Below, one piece after another: positions 27,915 to 37,034 of a DNA stretch of 64,000 nucleotides. The translations under genes and the position numbers were made by a program. Numbering within the stretch: position 1 is the stretch's first letter; each line of letters starts with the position of its first letter. The notes under the pieces were generated by a model. It saw nothing but the letters and a program-made list of their open reading frames with translations. It ran no database searches and was not told the origin of the DNA. This DNA is from Candidatus Contubernalis alkalaceticus (GTDB lineage: Bacteria > Bacillota > Dethiobacteria > SKNC01). The stretch is from contig NZ_CP054699.1 in assembly GCF_022558445.1 (NCBI RefSeq), positions 762,001-826,000 on the forward strand, read 5' to 3'.

Positions 27915-29725
27915 TTTTGTTTAAAGAACACAATGATTTAAAAATAGGTAAAATAATCGAGGTAAACGGCAATTCAATAAAAGTTGAACTGGACAACAAA
28001 CTAGGTAACTTGAGCAGAACTATAGATGGTAGAGTTTATTCTATTGGTCAGATGGCAAGTGTTATAAAAATCCATTTTGGTAGAAAAGTAATATTTGGAT
28101 TTGTAAAAATGCTCAGAATGAGCTCGGAGGTTGACTTAATAGACGAAAAAAAGATAAGCCCCTCGGATGACTCTCGAATATTGGAAGCAGATTTATTTGG
28201 TGAAGCTTTCTGGAGTGAATCAAAAAGCAAATTAAGTTTCAATAGAGGTGTTGAAACTTACCCTTTACCATTGCAATATGCTTATCTGACAACAAAAGAT
28301 GAATTAGAAAAAATCTATCAGTCGGCGGAAAAGGCAGCAGAAAGTCATCTTGACCCAATGCTTTCTATAGGTACTTATGTTGGAGCAAATTCAGCAGTTT
28401 GTAGAGCTAATATGGACAAGTTGTTTGGAAATCATTGTGCGATATTAGGTTCAACAGGATCTGGTAAATCAGCGACAGTTGCAGCTATTCTTCATTCTGT
28501 TATTGAATATAAATATGAGACTGACAAATCGCTTTCACCAAGAATAATACTTATAGATCCTCATGGTGAATATGCAAAAGCATTTCCAAATGATGCGATA
28601 GTTTACCGGGCATATTCCGAATCATCTGCTGGTGGTGAAGCTACAACAGAATTGAAGTTACCTTATTGGTTGATGTCTGGAGATGAATTTCGTTCCATAA
28701 TTATTGGCAAAACAGAGCATGAAGCAACCTCGCAAAATAATATTGTATATGAGGCGCTTACTTATGCGCGTATGGTACAAGCTGGAGTTGTCAAGTCATT
28801 AGATAATCCCGATGGTGACCAAATCCCAGATTTGGTTGAAGGAAAAATTGAAGACGATAGATCAAATTTTGATAGGGATAAACCATTGGCCTTTAAAATG
28901 GGAGAACTCATCAAGCATATTGAACAGGTTCAAGGTAGGAAAACCGGTAAAAAAGATTCAAGAACAGCTTCCGATTCTATTTGGCAAAGAGTCGACTCTG
29001 TATTAAAAAAGATACGTGTCCTTAAAGCCAATCCGCAATTAAAGTTTCTAATGGAAGAATACTCCACCGATTCACCATCAATTAATAAAGTATTAGCGCA
29101 ATTCATTGGGCAGGTTCCTGATTGTGAGAATAAGAATATACGTATTATTGATATTTCTGGCCTTCCGAATGAAATTTCAGGACCGCTCACAGCTGTTATT
29201 GCTCGATTGCTTTTTCAATATAAACTGTGGCAAACTCCCGAAGAAAGAAAAATGGATCCTATATTAATAGCTTGTGAAGAAGCTCATAAATATGTACCGA
29301 ACCAAGGTGAAGCACAATACAAAGAAGCACAGGAATCGATCAGGAGAATAGCTAAAGAAGGACGTAAATATGGAATTGGACTCATGCTTATTTCACAGAG
29401 ACCGTCTGACGTAGAAAGTACTGTTTTATCCCAATGCAATTCATGGATTGTGTTAAGATTAACAAACTCAAGAGATCAGGAGCAGGTTGCGAGATTCTTA
29501 CCAGATAGCCTATCTGGGCTTACAAGAATTTTATCGTCTTTAACAAGACGTGAAGCGGTGTTTGTAGGTGAAGCAGCAGCATTACCAAGCAGAATAAAAA
29601 TCAGGGAACTTAACCAGGACCAATTACCGGATTCGGCAGATATTTCATTTATTGAAGGTTGGGTAAATGCTCTTCATGATAACGAAAAGTTGCAAGAGGT
29701 AACAAATCGTTGGACAGGGCAGTAA
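27911..29725 (+). CDS. HerA-like ATPase of a SIR2-HerA defence system
   Basis: 604 residues. An N-terminal HAS-barrel (about 1-90) precedes the P-loop GSTGSGKS at 180-187, Walker B ILIACEEAHKY with E456/E457, the sensor region LMLISQRPSDVEST and the C-terminal arginine-finger block LRLTNSRDQEQVARFLPD. HerA ATPases form hexamers that pump or unwind DNA. Starts inside the sir2 stop, so the two are translationally coupled. Intact. Confidence 0.92.
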   Translation: MILFKEHNDLKIGKIIEVNGNSIKVELDNKLGNLSRTIDGRVYSIGQMASVIKIHFGRKVIFGFVKMLRMSSEVDLIDEKKISPSDDSRILEADLFGEAFWSESKSKLSFNRGVETYPLPLQYAYLTTKDELEKIYQSAEKAAESHLDPMLSIGTYVGANSAVCRANMDKLFGNHCAILGSTGSGKSATVAAILHSVIEYKYETDKSLSPRIILIDPHGEYAKAFPNDAIVYRAYSESSAGGEATTELKLPYWLMSGDEFRSIIIGKTEHEATSQNNIVYEALTYARMVQAGVVKSLDNPDGDQIPDLVEGKIEDDRSNFDRDKPLAFKMGELIKHIEQVQGRKTGKKDSRTASDSIWQRVDSVLKKIRVLKANPQLKFLMEEYSTDSPSINKVLAQFIGQVPDCENKNIRIIDISGLPNEISGPLTAVIARLLFQYKLWQTPEERKMDPILIACEEAHKYVPNQGEAQYKEAQESIRRIAKEGRKYGIGLMLISQRPSDVESTVLSQCNSWIVLRLTNSRDQEQVARFLPDSLSGLTRILSSLTRREAVFVGEAAALPSRIKIRELNQDQLPDSADISFIEGWVNALHDNEKLQEVTNRWTGQ

Positions 29726-29799
29726 AAAACAAAGAATGCACTTACAAAACATAACTTTAATACGGTTGTTTCTAATATAAAATTATACTAAATCTGTGT

Positions 29800-30180
29800 T
29801 TGTTTTGTTCGGAAATTCCGTCTCTTGCCCCTCGGGCAATTTCCCAAATTTCCTAAACGGGGCCCAGTCCCCAGTCCCCTTCTGGGACGAAATGGAAGGG
29901 CTCTGAAGTGACTTCCGTTCCGACCGAGCAACTCCCTTTAGGGAACTGCAGAGCCCGCATGACAGCTTATCTGATAAGTCAGTACCATGATATGGGCTTT
30001 CCAGTTTTGGAAGAGGGTCATGAAGGAGAAGCATTCGAAATAACCTATTTAACCTGGTCTTCCAGTTAATCGATATCATTATATTTATACCATAGCGTTT
30101 TACGGCACTGGTGCCCGGGAGTTTCCGGCCCTTGCCCCTTGGCAATTTCCAGAAACTCCCTCTCAGGGTCAGTCCCCCCA
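29800..30180 (-). repeat. Two hairpin repeats in reverse orientation
   Basis: At 29800-29880 and 30104-30180 the repeat is inverted relative to most copies. The stems differ from the common GGAGATTC/GAATCTCC: the first has GGAAATT/AATTTCC, the second GGGAGTTTC/GAAACTCCC, that is paired changes. The 709-bp gap 29726-30434 otherwise carries only repeat sequence and no gene. Confidence 0.75.
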
Positions 30181-30233
30181 CAACTTTAAAGCACTAAAGT
30201 ATTTTTCTTTTTGTAAATATTTAATACTCTTGT

Positions 30234-30367
30234 GCTTATTCCGGCTAAATGGGACACCAGTTCCACCAGAATTGGACAAACCGTTTTGGAAAGATAAGAA
30301 CAAAGGGTTTCGATAGCCCTTTATTAGGAGATTCTAGAAAATTACGAAAACAGGGGCCGAATTTTTA
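30234..30367 (+). repeat. Repeat segment shared with 5457-5596
   Basis: Starts GTGCTTATTCCGGCT and holds GGACAAACCGTTTTGGAAAG, TTTCGATAGCCCTTTATT and the GGAGATTC hairpin arm ending GGGGCCGAATTTT. Close copy of the block near 5.5 kb; ends before the next gene's promoter region. Confidence 0.7.
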
Positions 30368-30434
30368 CAGCGGAATATGTATTGATACTCGTATTCACTC
30401 TTAACATGCACCCTGGTCTGGAGGATATTAAGTA

Positions 30435-30983
30435 ATGGACAAGGTGATCCGAAAGGGAATCGTTCAGATTCTCAGGAGAAACAAGAATTTACTAAGAATT
30501 CCCATACGTCAGAAAGCCAAGTTTGAAGGCTGGCTTAAATTTGAGCTTGCTCATTACCTCGAAGCAATAGGTATGAAAAGTGTCGAGGTTGAGTCTAAGG
30601 CTTGGCGCCGCCGGGATAGAACGGACATAACATTCTTTTATGGTGGGGAACCTTACAGTGTAGAATTAAAGACGCCAAATACTAATTGGAGAGTTGAAGG
30701 TGTAAATTCTAATGTCCGACCAATTACGAAAAATATTCAGTCTATCATCGATGACGCAATTAAGCTTAATTCCCCCAATGGGATTGTTGGTTTTGTTCTC
30801 TTTCCAATCCCAAGATGCGACAATCGTTGGAAAGTATATTTGAATCGCATCAACGATAACATCAATTTGGGATTGAGTAAAGATGAAAACTGTGAGTTAG
30901 TTGATATTCGCATTGATGCAGTTAACAAATGCAGCCTAGTTGTCTGCACGTTTAAGTCGAAGCGATTCTGCAATTGGCCTTGA
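30435..30983 (+). CDS. Stand-alone PD-(D/E)XK-like nuclease
   Basis: 182 residues after CTGGAGGATA. Helix with Glu in KFEGWLKFELAHYLEAIG, then Asp in RTDITFFYGG and the strand YSVELKTPNTNW with E-x-K: a complete PD-(D/E)XK signature in the first 85 residues. The rest is a small beta-rich tail. Cytosolic. Same strand as and 225 bp upstream of the large STAND gene, possibly working with it. Could be an orphan endonuclease; substrate unknown. Confidence 0.65.
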   Translation: MDKVIRKGIVQILRRNKNLLRIPIRQKAKFEGWLKFELAHYLEAIGMKSVEVESKAWRRRDRTDITFFYGGEPYSVELKTPNTNWRVEGVNSNVRPITKNIQSIIDDAIKLNSPNGIVGFVLFPIPRCDNRWKVYLNRINDNINLGLSKDENCELVDIRIDAVNKCSLVVCTFKSKRFCNWP

Positions 30984-31207
30984 GGATCAGGTGATTTTCG
31001 TTGAAATTGATTGTTGTTCCATGCCACGGTATTAAAAGGAATCTGCAGTTGTTCTGGAAACTAAATATCATTTATATAGCGGGAAAAAAGGTTAACTAAG
31101 TAACTTAAGTATCATATAGAGATAGGATGATATAATCACCAAATGTCGTTCAAAAAGCTGACCCTAAAAAACTGATTTTAAATTTAAATAAATGGGGTTG
31201 TAAGTGT

Positions 31208-34200
31208 ATGAATAATATTAATAAAATTTATAGAGGTTATGAATACCAAATTGATGTAAGTGTATGGTGTGCTTTGCATCTGATTTTCGAGAGAGAAAAA
31301 GCAGAATATATTGAAATTGAACCAGCTTCACTGGAGGATATAGAAGCTGAATTTAAGATAGAATCAGATAAAAGTGAAGTAATTGCTACAACCCCTGGTA
31401 AAAAACTGATAGTTCAAGTTAAAAGCAAGTCAAATGGACCATGGGCTATTGTTGAAGTATCTAATATTCTAATAAAGTCAAAGAGTAATACAAAACCAAA
31501 TAAATTATTACGAGTTAGCCCTATTGCACTTATGCAAAAAAATGAGGAATGTATTTATGTTCTAGTTACTGATGCCGATGTATCGAAAGATTTGCAACCT
31601 TTTTGTGTGCCGCAAATTGGAGATTTCTCGAAAGCAAAAGAATTTCCAGGCACAATTAAAAGAAAACTTAATCCAACGGTGGAAAATATTATTTTAGCTC
31701 ATCGTTTTACCATTTTTTCAAAATTCACCTGGGATTATGCTAATAAACTATCTGAAGATATTTTACGTAAATTTGGAAATGTACCAATGCAATTTATTGT
31801 GGATTGCCGGCAAGAGATTGCAGAATCAGTAAGGAAAAGGCTACTAGGAAAATCTTCACGTAGATTAACTAAAACAGATATAGAAGATATTATAAAAAAA
31901 TTTCAGGGATTGCCTCAACCAAATATTTTTTTAAATTATCATGTAATGCCACATGAACATACCCAAGCAAGAAAAATTCTCAATAAATATTATGCTATAT
32001 TGATTTATGGTGAACCCGGAGTGGGAAAAAGTCTTTTTGCTGAAGCTTTAGCTTATGAATATAAAAAGCAAGAAATTCCATTTCAGGTTGTTACAGAATT
32101 GGACATGCCAAGAGGAATCTTGGATGCTTTTAATAGTGGAATGCCGGTTATTGCACATTTGGATGATCCTTGGGGAAGAATAACTCCTGGTCAAACTGCT
32201 GTGGAATGGTGTAATAGTATTGTAAACCTATTAAGACAAACAAGAGAGGATAGAAGGATAATTATTGTTTCTCGTGAGTCAGTTTTAGAAGATGTTTATC
32301 CCCTGGACAGTTTACCGATAGAACTTAAACGAATAGCGTTTAGGATTGATAAGGATTCTTATTCGGAAAAACAAAGGATTAAAATGATTGAAAGGCGATT
32401 AAAATATCTTCCAAATAGCAGTTTAAATCATAGAAAATTTATTAGAGAAAACTTGAGGGATATTTTAGATTCGCTTACTTATCCGGTAGAAATTATAGCT
32501 GTTATAGAAAGAATTAGTGAACAAGTGCCTCAGAATTATAAAGAATTCCAATTAACTCTAGAGAAATGCAAACAAGAAAATTTAATTCAAACTTATGTCG
32601 ATGAACTCTGTTCAAAACCTTACAATCAAAAGTTGGCAGTAATACTGGCTTGGGTTCTTACTCGTACTTCACCAGAAAAATGGCAAGAAGATAGCGAAAC
32701 TTTTAGAGAGTGGATAACACATTCCAATATTAGGCTATCGGAAGGGATTCCTGTAACCTCAACAATTAAATACCTTTTGAATATAGGATGGTTGAAAGTT
32801 GATGAGTATCGAGGATTATGCTTACGGGATCCACGTATTGAGCAGGCTATTGATGGGTTTTTTAATCGATATTCTGATGAGTGTAAAGATATTATAAAGA
32901 TAATATTTAATAATTTGTTAGAATGCGATAGAGTATCTGACATCTTACGAATGATAGAAGGGCTCATCACTCAAAAGCTGCGACCATCTGATAAAATGTT
33001 AAGCACACTAGATGATTGGCTAACAGAAAATGCCTTGACATGTGAACAAAAGGAATTTCCTATGGCTTTACGTGCACTAGGTAATTGGCATGTAAAGGAT
33101 AAGCCCTGGGCAATTCTGGCGAGAATTTTCTTTTCATCACAAATTAATAAAGAGAGGCCAAAAAGAAAAAAGACATTTTTTGAAGAAATTGACTTTGATA
33201 ATTTAACTAGAGAAGATATTGAAGCAATTAAGAAATGTCCACAATCTAAGACTTTAGCAGAAAAGATAATAAGAGGATATTTTCCAGAGCATCACTCAGG
33301 TTTTAATCTAGACGAAGTAATCATAAAATTTAATCAATTTGACTGGTGTTTTCCTGATGCATGTTTAGAAGGTATTTTAAATAGTAAGAGAAAGGACATG
33401 ATATTGCCTGTATTTGCACTAGGGTTAAAATTATGGGGCAATGAATTACAATTGGAACAAGCCCTTGAATACGTTATTCAGGAATATAATGATGCTAGTG
33501 TTTGGTATGACAAATGGCAAAATGATTATGGCAAAAAAATTGGTGAAGGAATTTTTAATGCAGGTTATGAAGCACATCTTTTGGAAGAACCAGGGGAAAT
33601 TTTTATCCCACTCCAAGAAACTTTAGATATTTTAGTTGCTGGATTAGCCTTACGCAAGGATCCAATGTATTTAGAATATTTGGCTTCACGAAGTGAATTA
33701 ACCAGTTCATGTTTTAATGCATTTGAAAATAATTTAGAAACTGTTTTTAATGAGGGATCATTTGAAAAATGTTTTTCTCATGCTAATGAGACGTATATTC
33801 GAAAAAATGCATGGCGTGCTATTGGAACCGCAAAATTGTACAACTTGGTTCCTAAATTACTGGATGCAATGGAAGCAAGCCATGTTGATGAAGTAAGAGG
33901 TGCTTTAGAGGGTTTAGCAAAATTATATGAGGCAGAAAAATTTGGGGCAATAATAAATAAAAAAGCAAACCAATGTAGATTTGTTTCAAAATGCAGACTA
34001 TATGAAGCATCTAAAAACTTTGAAGGGCCTGATAAGTATATAAGTCCTAAAGAGTATCATCAGGCAATAAATATTAACTTTAGTGAAGATGAACAGGAAG
34101 TACTTAATATACTACCTAAAAGTGGTACAAATTTCGATGATATTGCAGGCATATGGGATAATCTTGCCACAATCCTTCAAGAAAAAGTAATATCTTTAGC

Positions 34201-35428
34201 AAGAGCAACTGATATTACAATTTCAAAAAGGGCACTAATATTTGCTGCATGTGGGCAAAATGGTCAGGTGCTTCCGTTAATCAAACATTGGTATAATTGT
34301 GATGAAAAAGAATATAGACTAGTAAAATTACAAGCCATTATTCAATACCCGGAAGAATATAATAAAGCTTTAGAAAAAGCAATTGAGGACGACCATTATC
34401 GCTGTCGTAAATTCGCAATAGAAAATATTGCTGTTGTTGCTAATAATAATCCAATATTAAAACAAAAAATTATTGACATGGCTTGCAATGACCCAAGCGC
34501 ACTTATTCGTGAAACCTGTCTGAGTATAATAGGCGAATTTGTCTGGTCTGAAGGAATTAGTGGCTTAATTAAATTGTTAAAAGATAAAAGGGATAGAAGT
34601 GAAGGGTGGGAGTTACCGGATCATCATGTGGCACGGACAGCAGCTTTGCAAATTAGCAATTTTAGTAATTATGGCGACTTGTTACTACAACCTTTATTAG
34701 ATTTTCTAACGGCAGGGAAAAAAGTACAGCCGGATATTTATGTTCATGTTTATGTAATTATATGTTTAAATAATTGGACAGGAAATAAAAATGTTATTGA
34801 TTTTTTATCTGGGTTGCTCCTTGATGACTGGTATATTAAGACAGAAACTGGAAGTGGGTATATAAGACGTTTTGCTGCAGTCTGGGCTTTAGTCGGAGTA
34901 AAAGTAAATCAAATATATGAAAAATTAAAGACTTGTACTAGTGATGCGGATGATAGAATAGCGGGTCCGGCTATGATTGCTTTAGCAAATTATGGAGACT
35001 TAGGGAGGGAATCTTTAAGAAAGATAATACAATCTGATGAAAAAAAGATTTCAAAAAATAGAAAATTTCTGGCAGCTGTAATATTACTTGCAACTAAGAC
35101 GAATAGTTTTCCATTTATGGAAGAATTGGCATCTGGAAATGATCCAATATTAGAACTGATAATAAAAATAAAAGACAATCAAGAATTGTTTGGGAAAATA
35201 CCATTAACAGAGTGGTTAAATAATGATTCGAATCTATCAAGTATTGACCTGAATAAGGTATTTAAAGATTTAAAAGGACTCACACCTGCTTTATATTATA
35301 TTATGGATTTTATTGTTGGTAAAGAGTGGGAAAAAGTATGTAAATTCAACATTTTGGAAGCAATTAATAAAACGATGCCAAATAGCATAGGAGTTATAAG
35401 TATTCGGTATTTTAATGGGTACGAATAA
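31208..35428 (+). CDS. Avs-like STAND NTPase with N-terminal nuclease domain
   Basis: 1406 residues. N-terminal 1-100: GYEYQIDVSVWCAL, IEIEPASLEDIEAEF and LIVQVKSKSNGPW fit a Cap4/DUF4297-type dsDNA nuclease. A STAND NTPase (nSTAND3-like) follows with Walker A GEPGVGKS at 268-275, Walker B VIAHLDDPWG near 312-320, and IIIVSRESV as the sensor strand. From about residue 700 the protein is helical, with HEAT-like repeats (about 1030-1350). Known Avs proteins sense phage proteins through the C-terminal repeats and then activate the N-terminal effector. The gene is intact and long for the island. No close partner on the other side. Confidence 0.85.
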   Translation: MNNINKIYRGYEYQIDVSVWCALHLIFEREKAEYIEIEPASLEDIEAEFKIESDKSEVIATTPGKKLIVQVKSKSNGPWAIVEVSNILIKSKSNTKPNKLLRVSPIALMQKNEECIYVLVTDADVSKDLQPFCVPQIGDFSKAKEFPGTIKRKLNPTVENIILAHRFTIFSKFTWDYANKLSEDILRKFGNVPMQFIVDCRQEIAESVRKRLLGKSSRRLTKTDIEDIIKKFQGLPQPNIFLNYHVMPHEHTQARKILNKYYAILIYGEPGVGKSLFAEALAYEYKKQEIPFQVVTELDMPRGILDAFNSGMPVIAHLDDPWGRITPGQTAVEWCNSIVNLLRQTREDRRIIIVSRESVLEDVYPLDSLPIELKRIAFRIDKDSYSEKQRIKMIERRLKYLPNSSLNHRKFIRENLRDILDSLTYPVEIIAVIERISEQVPQNYKEFQLTLEKCKQENLIQTYVDELCSKPYNQKLAVILAWVLTRTSPEKWQEDSETFREWITHSNIRLSEGIPVTSTIKYLLNIGWLKVDEYRGLCLRDPRIEQAIDGFFNRYSDECKDIIKIIFNNLLECDRVSDILRMIEGLITQKLRPSDKMLSTLDDWLTENALTCEQKEFPMALRALGNWHVKDKPWAILARIFFSSQINKERPKRKKTFFEEIDFDNLTREDIEAIKKCPQSKTLAEKIIRGYFPEHHSGFNLDEVIIKFNQFDWCFPDACLEGILNSKRKDMILPVFALGLKLWGNELQLEQALEYVIQEYNDASVWYDKWQNDYGKKIGEGIFNAGYEAHLLEEPGEIFIPLQETLDILVAGLALRKDPMYLEYLASRSELTSSCFNAFENNLETVFNEGSFEKCFSHANETYIRKNAWRAIGTAKLYNLVPKLLDAMEASHVDEVRGALEGLAKLYEAEKFGAIINKKANQCRFVSKCRLYEASKNFEGPDKYISPKEYHQAININFSEDEQEVLNILPKSGTNFDDIAGIWDNLATILQEKVISLARATDITISKRALIFAACGQNGQVLPLIKHWYNCDEKEYRLVKLQAIIQYPEEYNKALEKAIEDDHYRCRKFAIENIAVVANNNPILKQKIIDMACNDPSALIRETCLSIIGEFVWSEGISGLIKLLKDKRDRSEGWELPDHHVARTAALQISNFSNYGDLLLQPLLDFLTAGKKVQPDIYVHVYVIICLNNWTGNKNVIDFLSGLLLDDWYIKTETGSGYIRRFAAVWALVGVKVNQIYEKLKTCTSDADDRIAGPAMIALANYGDLGRESLRKIIQSDEKKISKNRKFLAAVILLATKTNSFPFMEELASGNDPILELIIKIKDNQELFGKIPLTEWLNNDSNLSSIDLNKVFKDLKGLTPALYYIMDFIVGKEWEKVCKFNILEAINKTMPNSIGVISIRYFNGYE

Positions 35429-35843
35429 TGTAAGAAGTGTGTTCGGCAAAATAGATGAAGGAAATAAACTATGAAAAGGCTTTAGAAAGAAATTAGTATA
35501 ACCGCCAACCGTTTTGAAAACAAGCACCAAAATAAGGTGGTAAAAAATGCAACCCAAAATACTATACCCAAGGTAGAGATTAACGTAACATCATCAACTT
35601 GCACTAAAACTGTGATTAATGAGAACAATTGTTTGCTATATATTCTTCTTGAGCTTCATTTAATAGCCTGCCCTAAGTTTTTATATGGTATTTTTTGATT
35701 GTTGGATACAATACAATGACACTTGAACTGTTTCTTCCGCTAATTCATGTTGGTATGGGGTTGCTGCTCAAATATAGGGAACTGTTGAGGTTTATATAGG
35801 AGCGGGTAATCATCCTTCCCTATAAACACAATTAAATTTTCTT
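35429..35843. other. Gene-free gap with a weak hairpin
   Basis: 415 bp between two convergent genes. The only structure seen is GTTTATA ... TATAAAC at 35790-35827, which may end the antitoxin transcript, although a T-run is absent. No coding frame of interest. Confidence 0.4.
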
Positions 35844-36842
35844 TCAAACATTTCTTTCAAACATCACTTTTGCATAATTTTCAACATCATCTGGCACAAG
35901 CATATTGTACTTTTGCTTTACAGCAGTGAAATACTCAGCAATCATCTCTTTGCTGATAATACGATTGGACTGTGCCTCAACAGGAAGGTTTCCACGAGTT
36001 TTTAACCATGGCATTTCAGAATGTGTAAAGCACTCCAGTATCTTTCCGCTATAGCAGCAGAAGTACTGAACGACACTGTCAATAATTGCTTTCTCTGCAT
36101 CAGTAAAAACAGAAATATCAAAATCCTTTTCTCCCTCTATAGGGTCAAAACGATAACTGGAATATCGGTTATAGATATCTCTGTAAACGGGTCCATGCAC
36201 CCAAGCTTCACAATCTTCCTCAAAAAGAAAATTACCCATGAATGCGTAATATAAACCCTGAACATAGTAAAGAGCTTTCTGCAAAGCCAATGGTGTAATA
36301 TCCTCACATTTGAATAGCAAGTAATCAGTAACCTCATCTACTTTTGATTTTGATGATTGTAACTGACCAAGTATTTCTAATGTAGCTCTTTTACTCTTTT
36401 CATAAGCTGTTAATGATTTTAAATTCCCTTTGTTTTCCTCAAGTAAAGACATATAAAACTCAGGCTCATTATAAATCTTTTGCAAAGTATCTGAATATTG
36501 TTTTGTAGGCATATCTCCTTCGTAATATCGGGAAAAAGTCATTTCTCCCCAATTTAAAAGTAATGACAATGGTCGTTTTCCGATGTTATACTTTTGGGGT
36601 ATTTCAAGAATGTTTTCAAGAGAAATTATCCCGTTCTTTTGTCGATAAGCATCGTATAAAGCTTTCAAGTTACCATCTTCAATTTCAGCCACATACACTT
36701 CATCATAGCATTTCGAACAAAATGCCTGATTACCTGCATATTCATATTCTTCGCCTTTCAAATTGTTTTTCATTGTTACAGTCTTTAAAAAATAAGGCTC
36801 TTCCTTTCTGCATGTTTCACAAAATGTCATTTTCTCCATCAT
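35844..36842 (-). CDS. Antitoxin, MqsA-type zinc/HTH plus Panacea (SocA/DUF4065) domain
   Basis: 332 residues from ATG 36842 (AAAGGAGGAAACGTT on the minus strand); the frame extends to a TTG at 36860 that overlaps that site. Two zinc CxxC pairs (CETC and CSKC) and an MqsA-type HTH (LSLLLNWGEMTFSRYYEG) form the N-terminal part. The C-terminal half from about 185 is a Panacea domain: ITPLALQKALYYVQGLY, EAWVHGPVY, PWLKTRG and the ISKEMI helix. Such proteins neutralise toxins and repress their own operon. It lies 27 bp after the toxin stop on the same strand. Intact, while its toxin is not. Confidence 0.85.
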   Translation of the reverse strand: MMEKMTFCETCRKEEPYFLKTVTMKNNLKGEEYEYAGNQAFCSKCYDEVYVAEIEDGNLKALYDAYRQKNGIISLENILEIPQKYNIGKRPLSLLLNWGEMTFSRYYEGDMPTKQYSDTLQKIYNEPEFYMSLLEENKGNLKSLTAYEKSKRATLEILGQLQSSKSKVDEVTDYLLFKCEDITPLALQKALYYVQGLYYAFMGNFLFEEDCEAWVHGPVYRDIYNRYSSYRFDPIEGEKDFDISVFTDAEKAIIDSVVQYFCCYSGKILECFTHSEMPWLKTRGNLPVEAQSNRIISKEMIAEYFTAVKQKYNMLVPDDVENYAKVMFERNV

Positions 36843-37034
36843 AACGTTTCCTCCTTTCAATTCCGACCATTATCTAAGTAGATAATCAATCGGCTTGTTA
36901 CGTTTATGGAATGATATAACAACTACTCGATTTCCTGATGCTAAATCAATAATATTAAACTTCGTGTATATATCCACCAATTCTTCTTTGCCGCTAAAAT
37001 TAAATAGCATAACCTGAGGACAAAACACATATAA

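Noticed and set aside
29783-30181. 132-codon minus-strand frame
   Set aside because: Lies wholly in the inverted hairpin repeats; composition is not protein-like.
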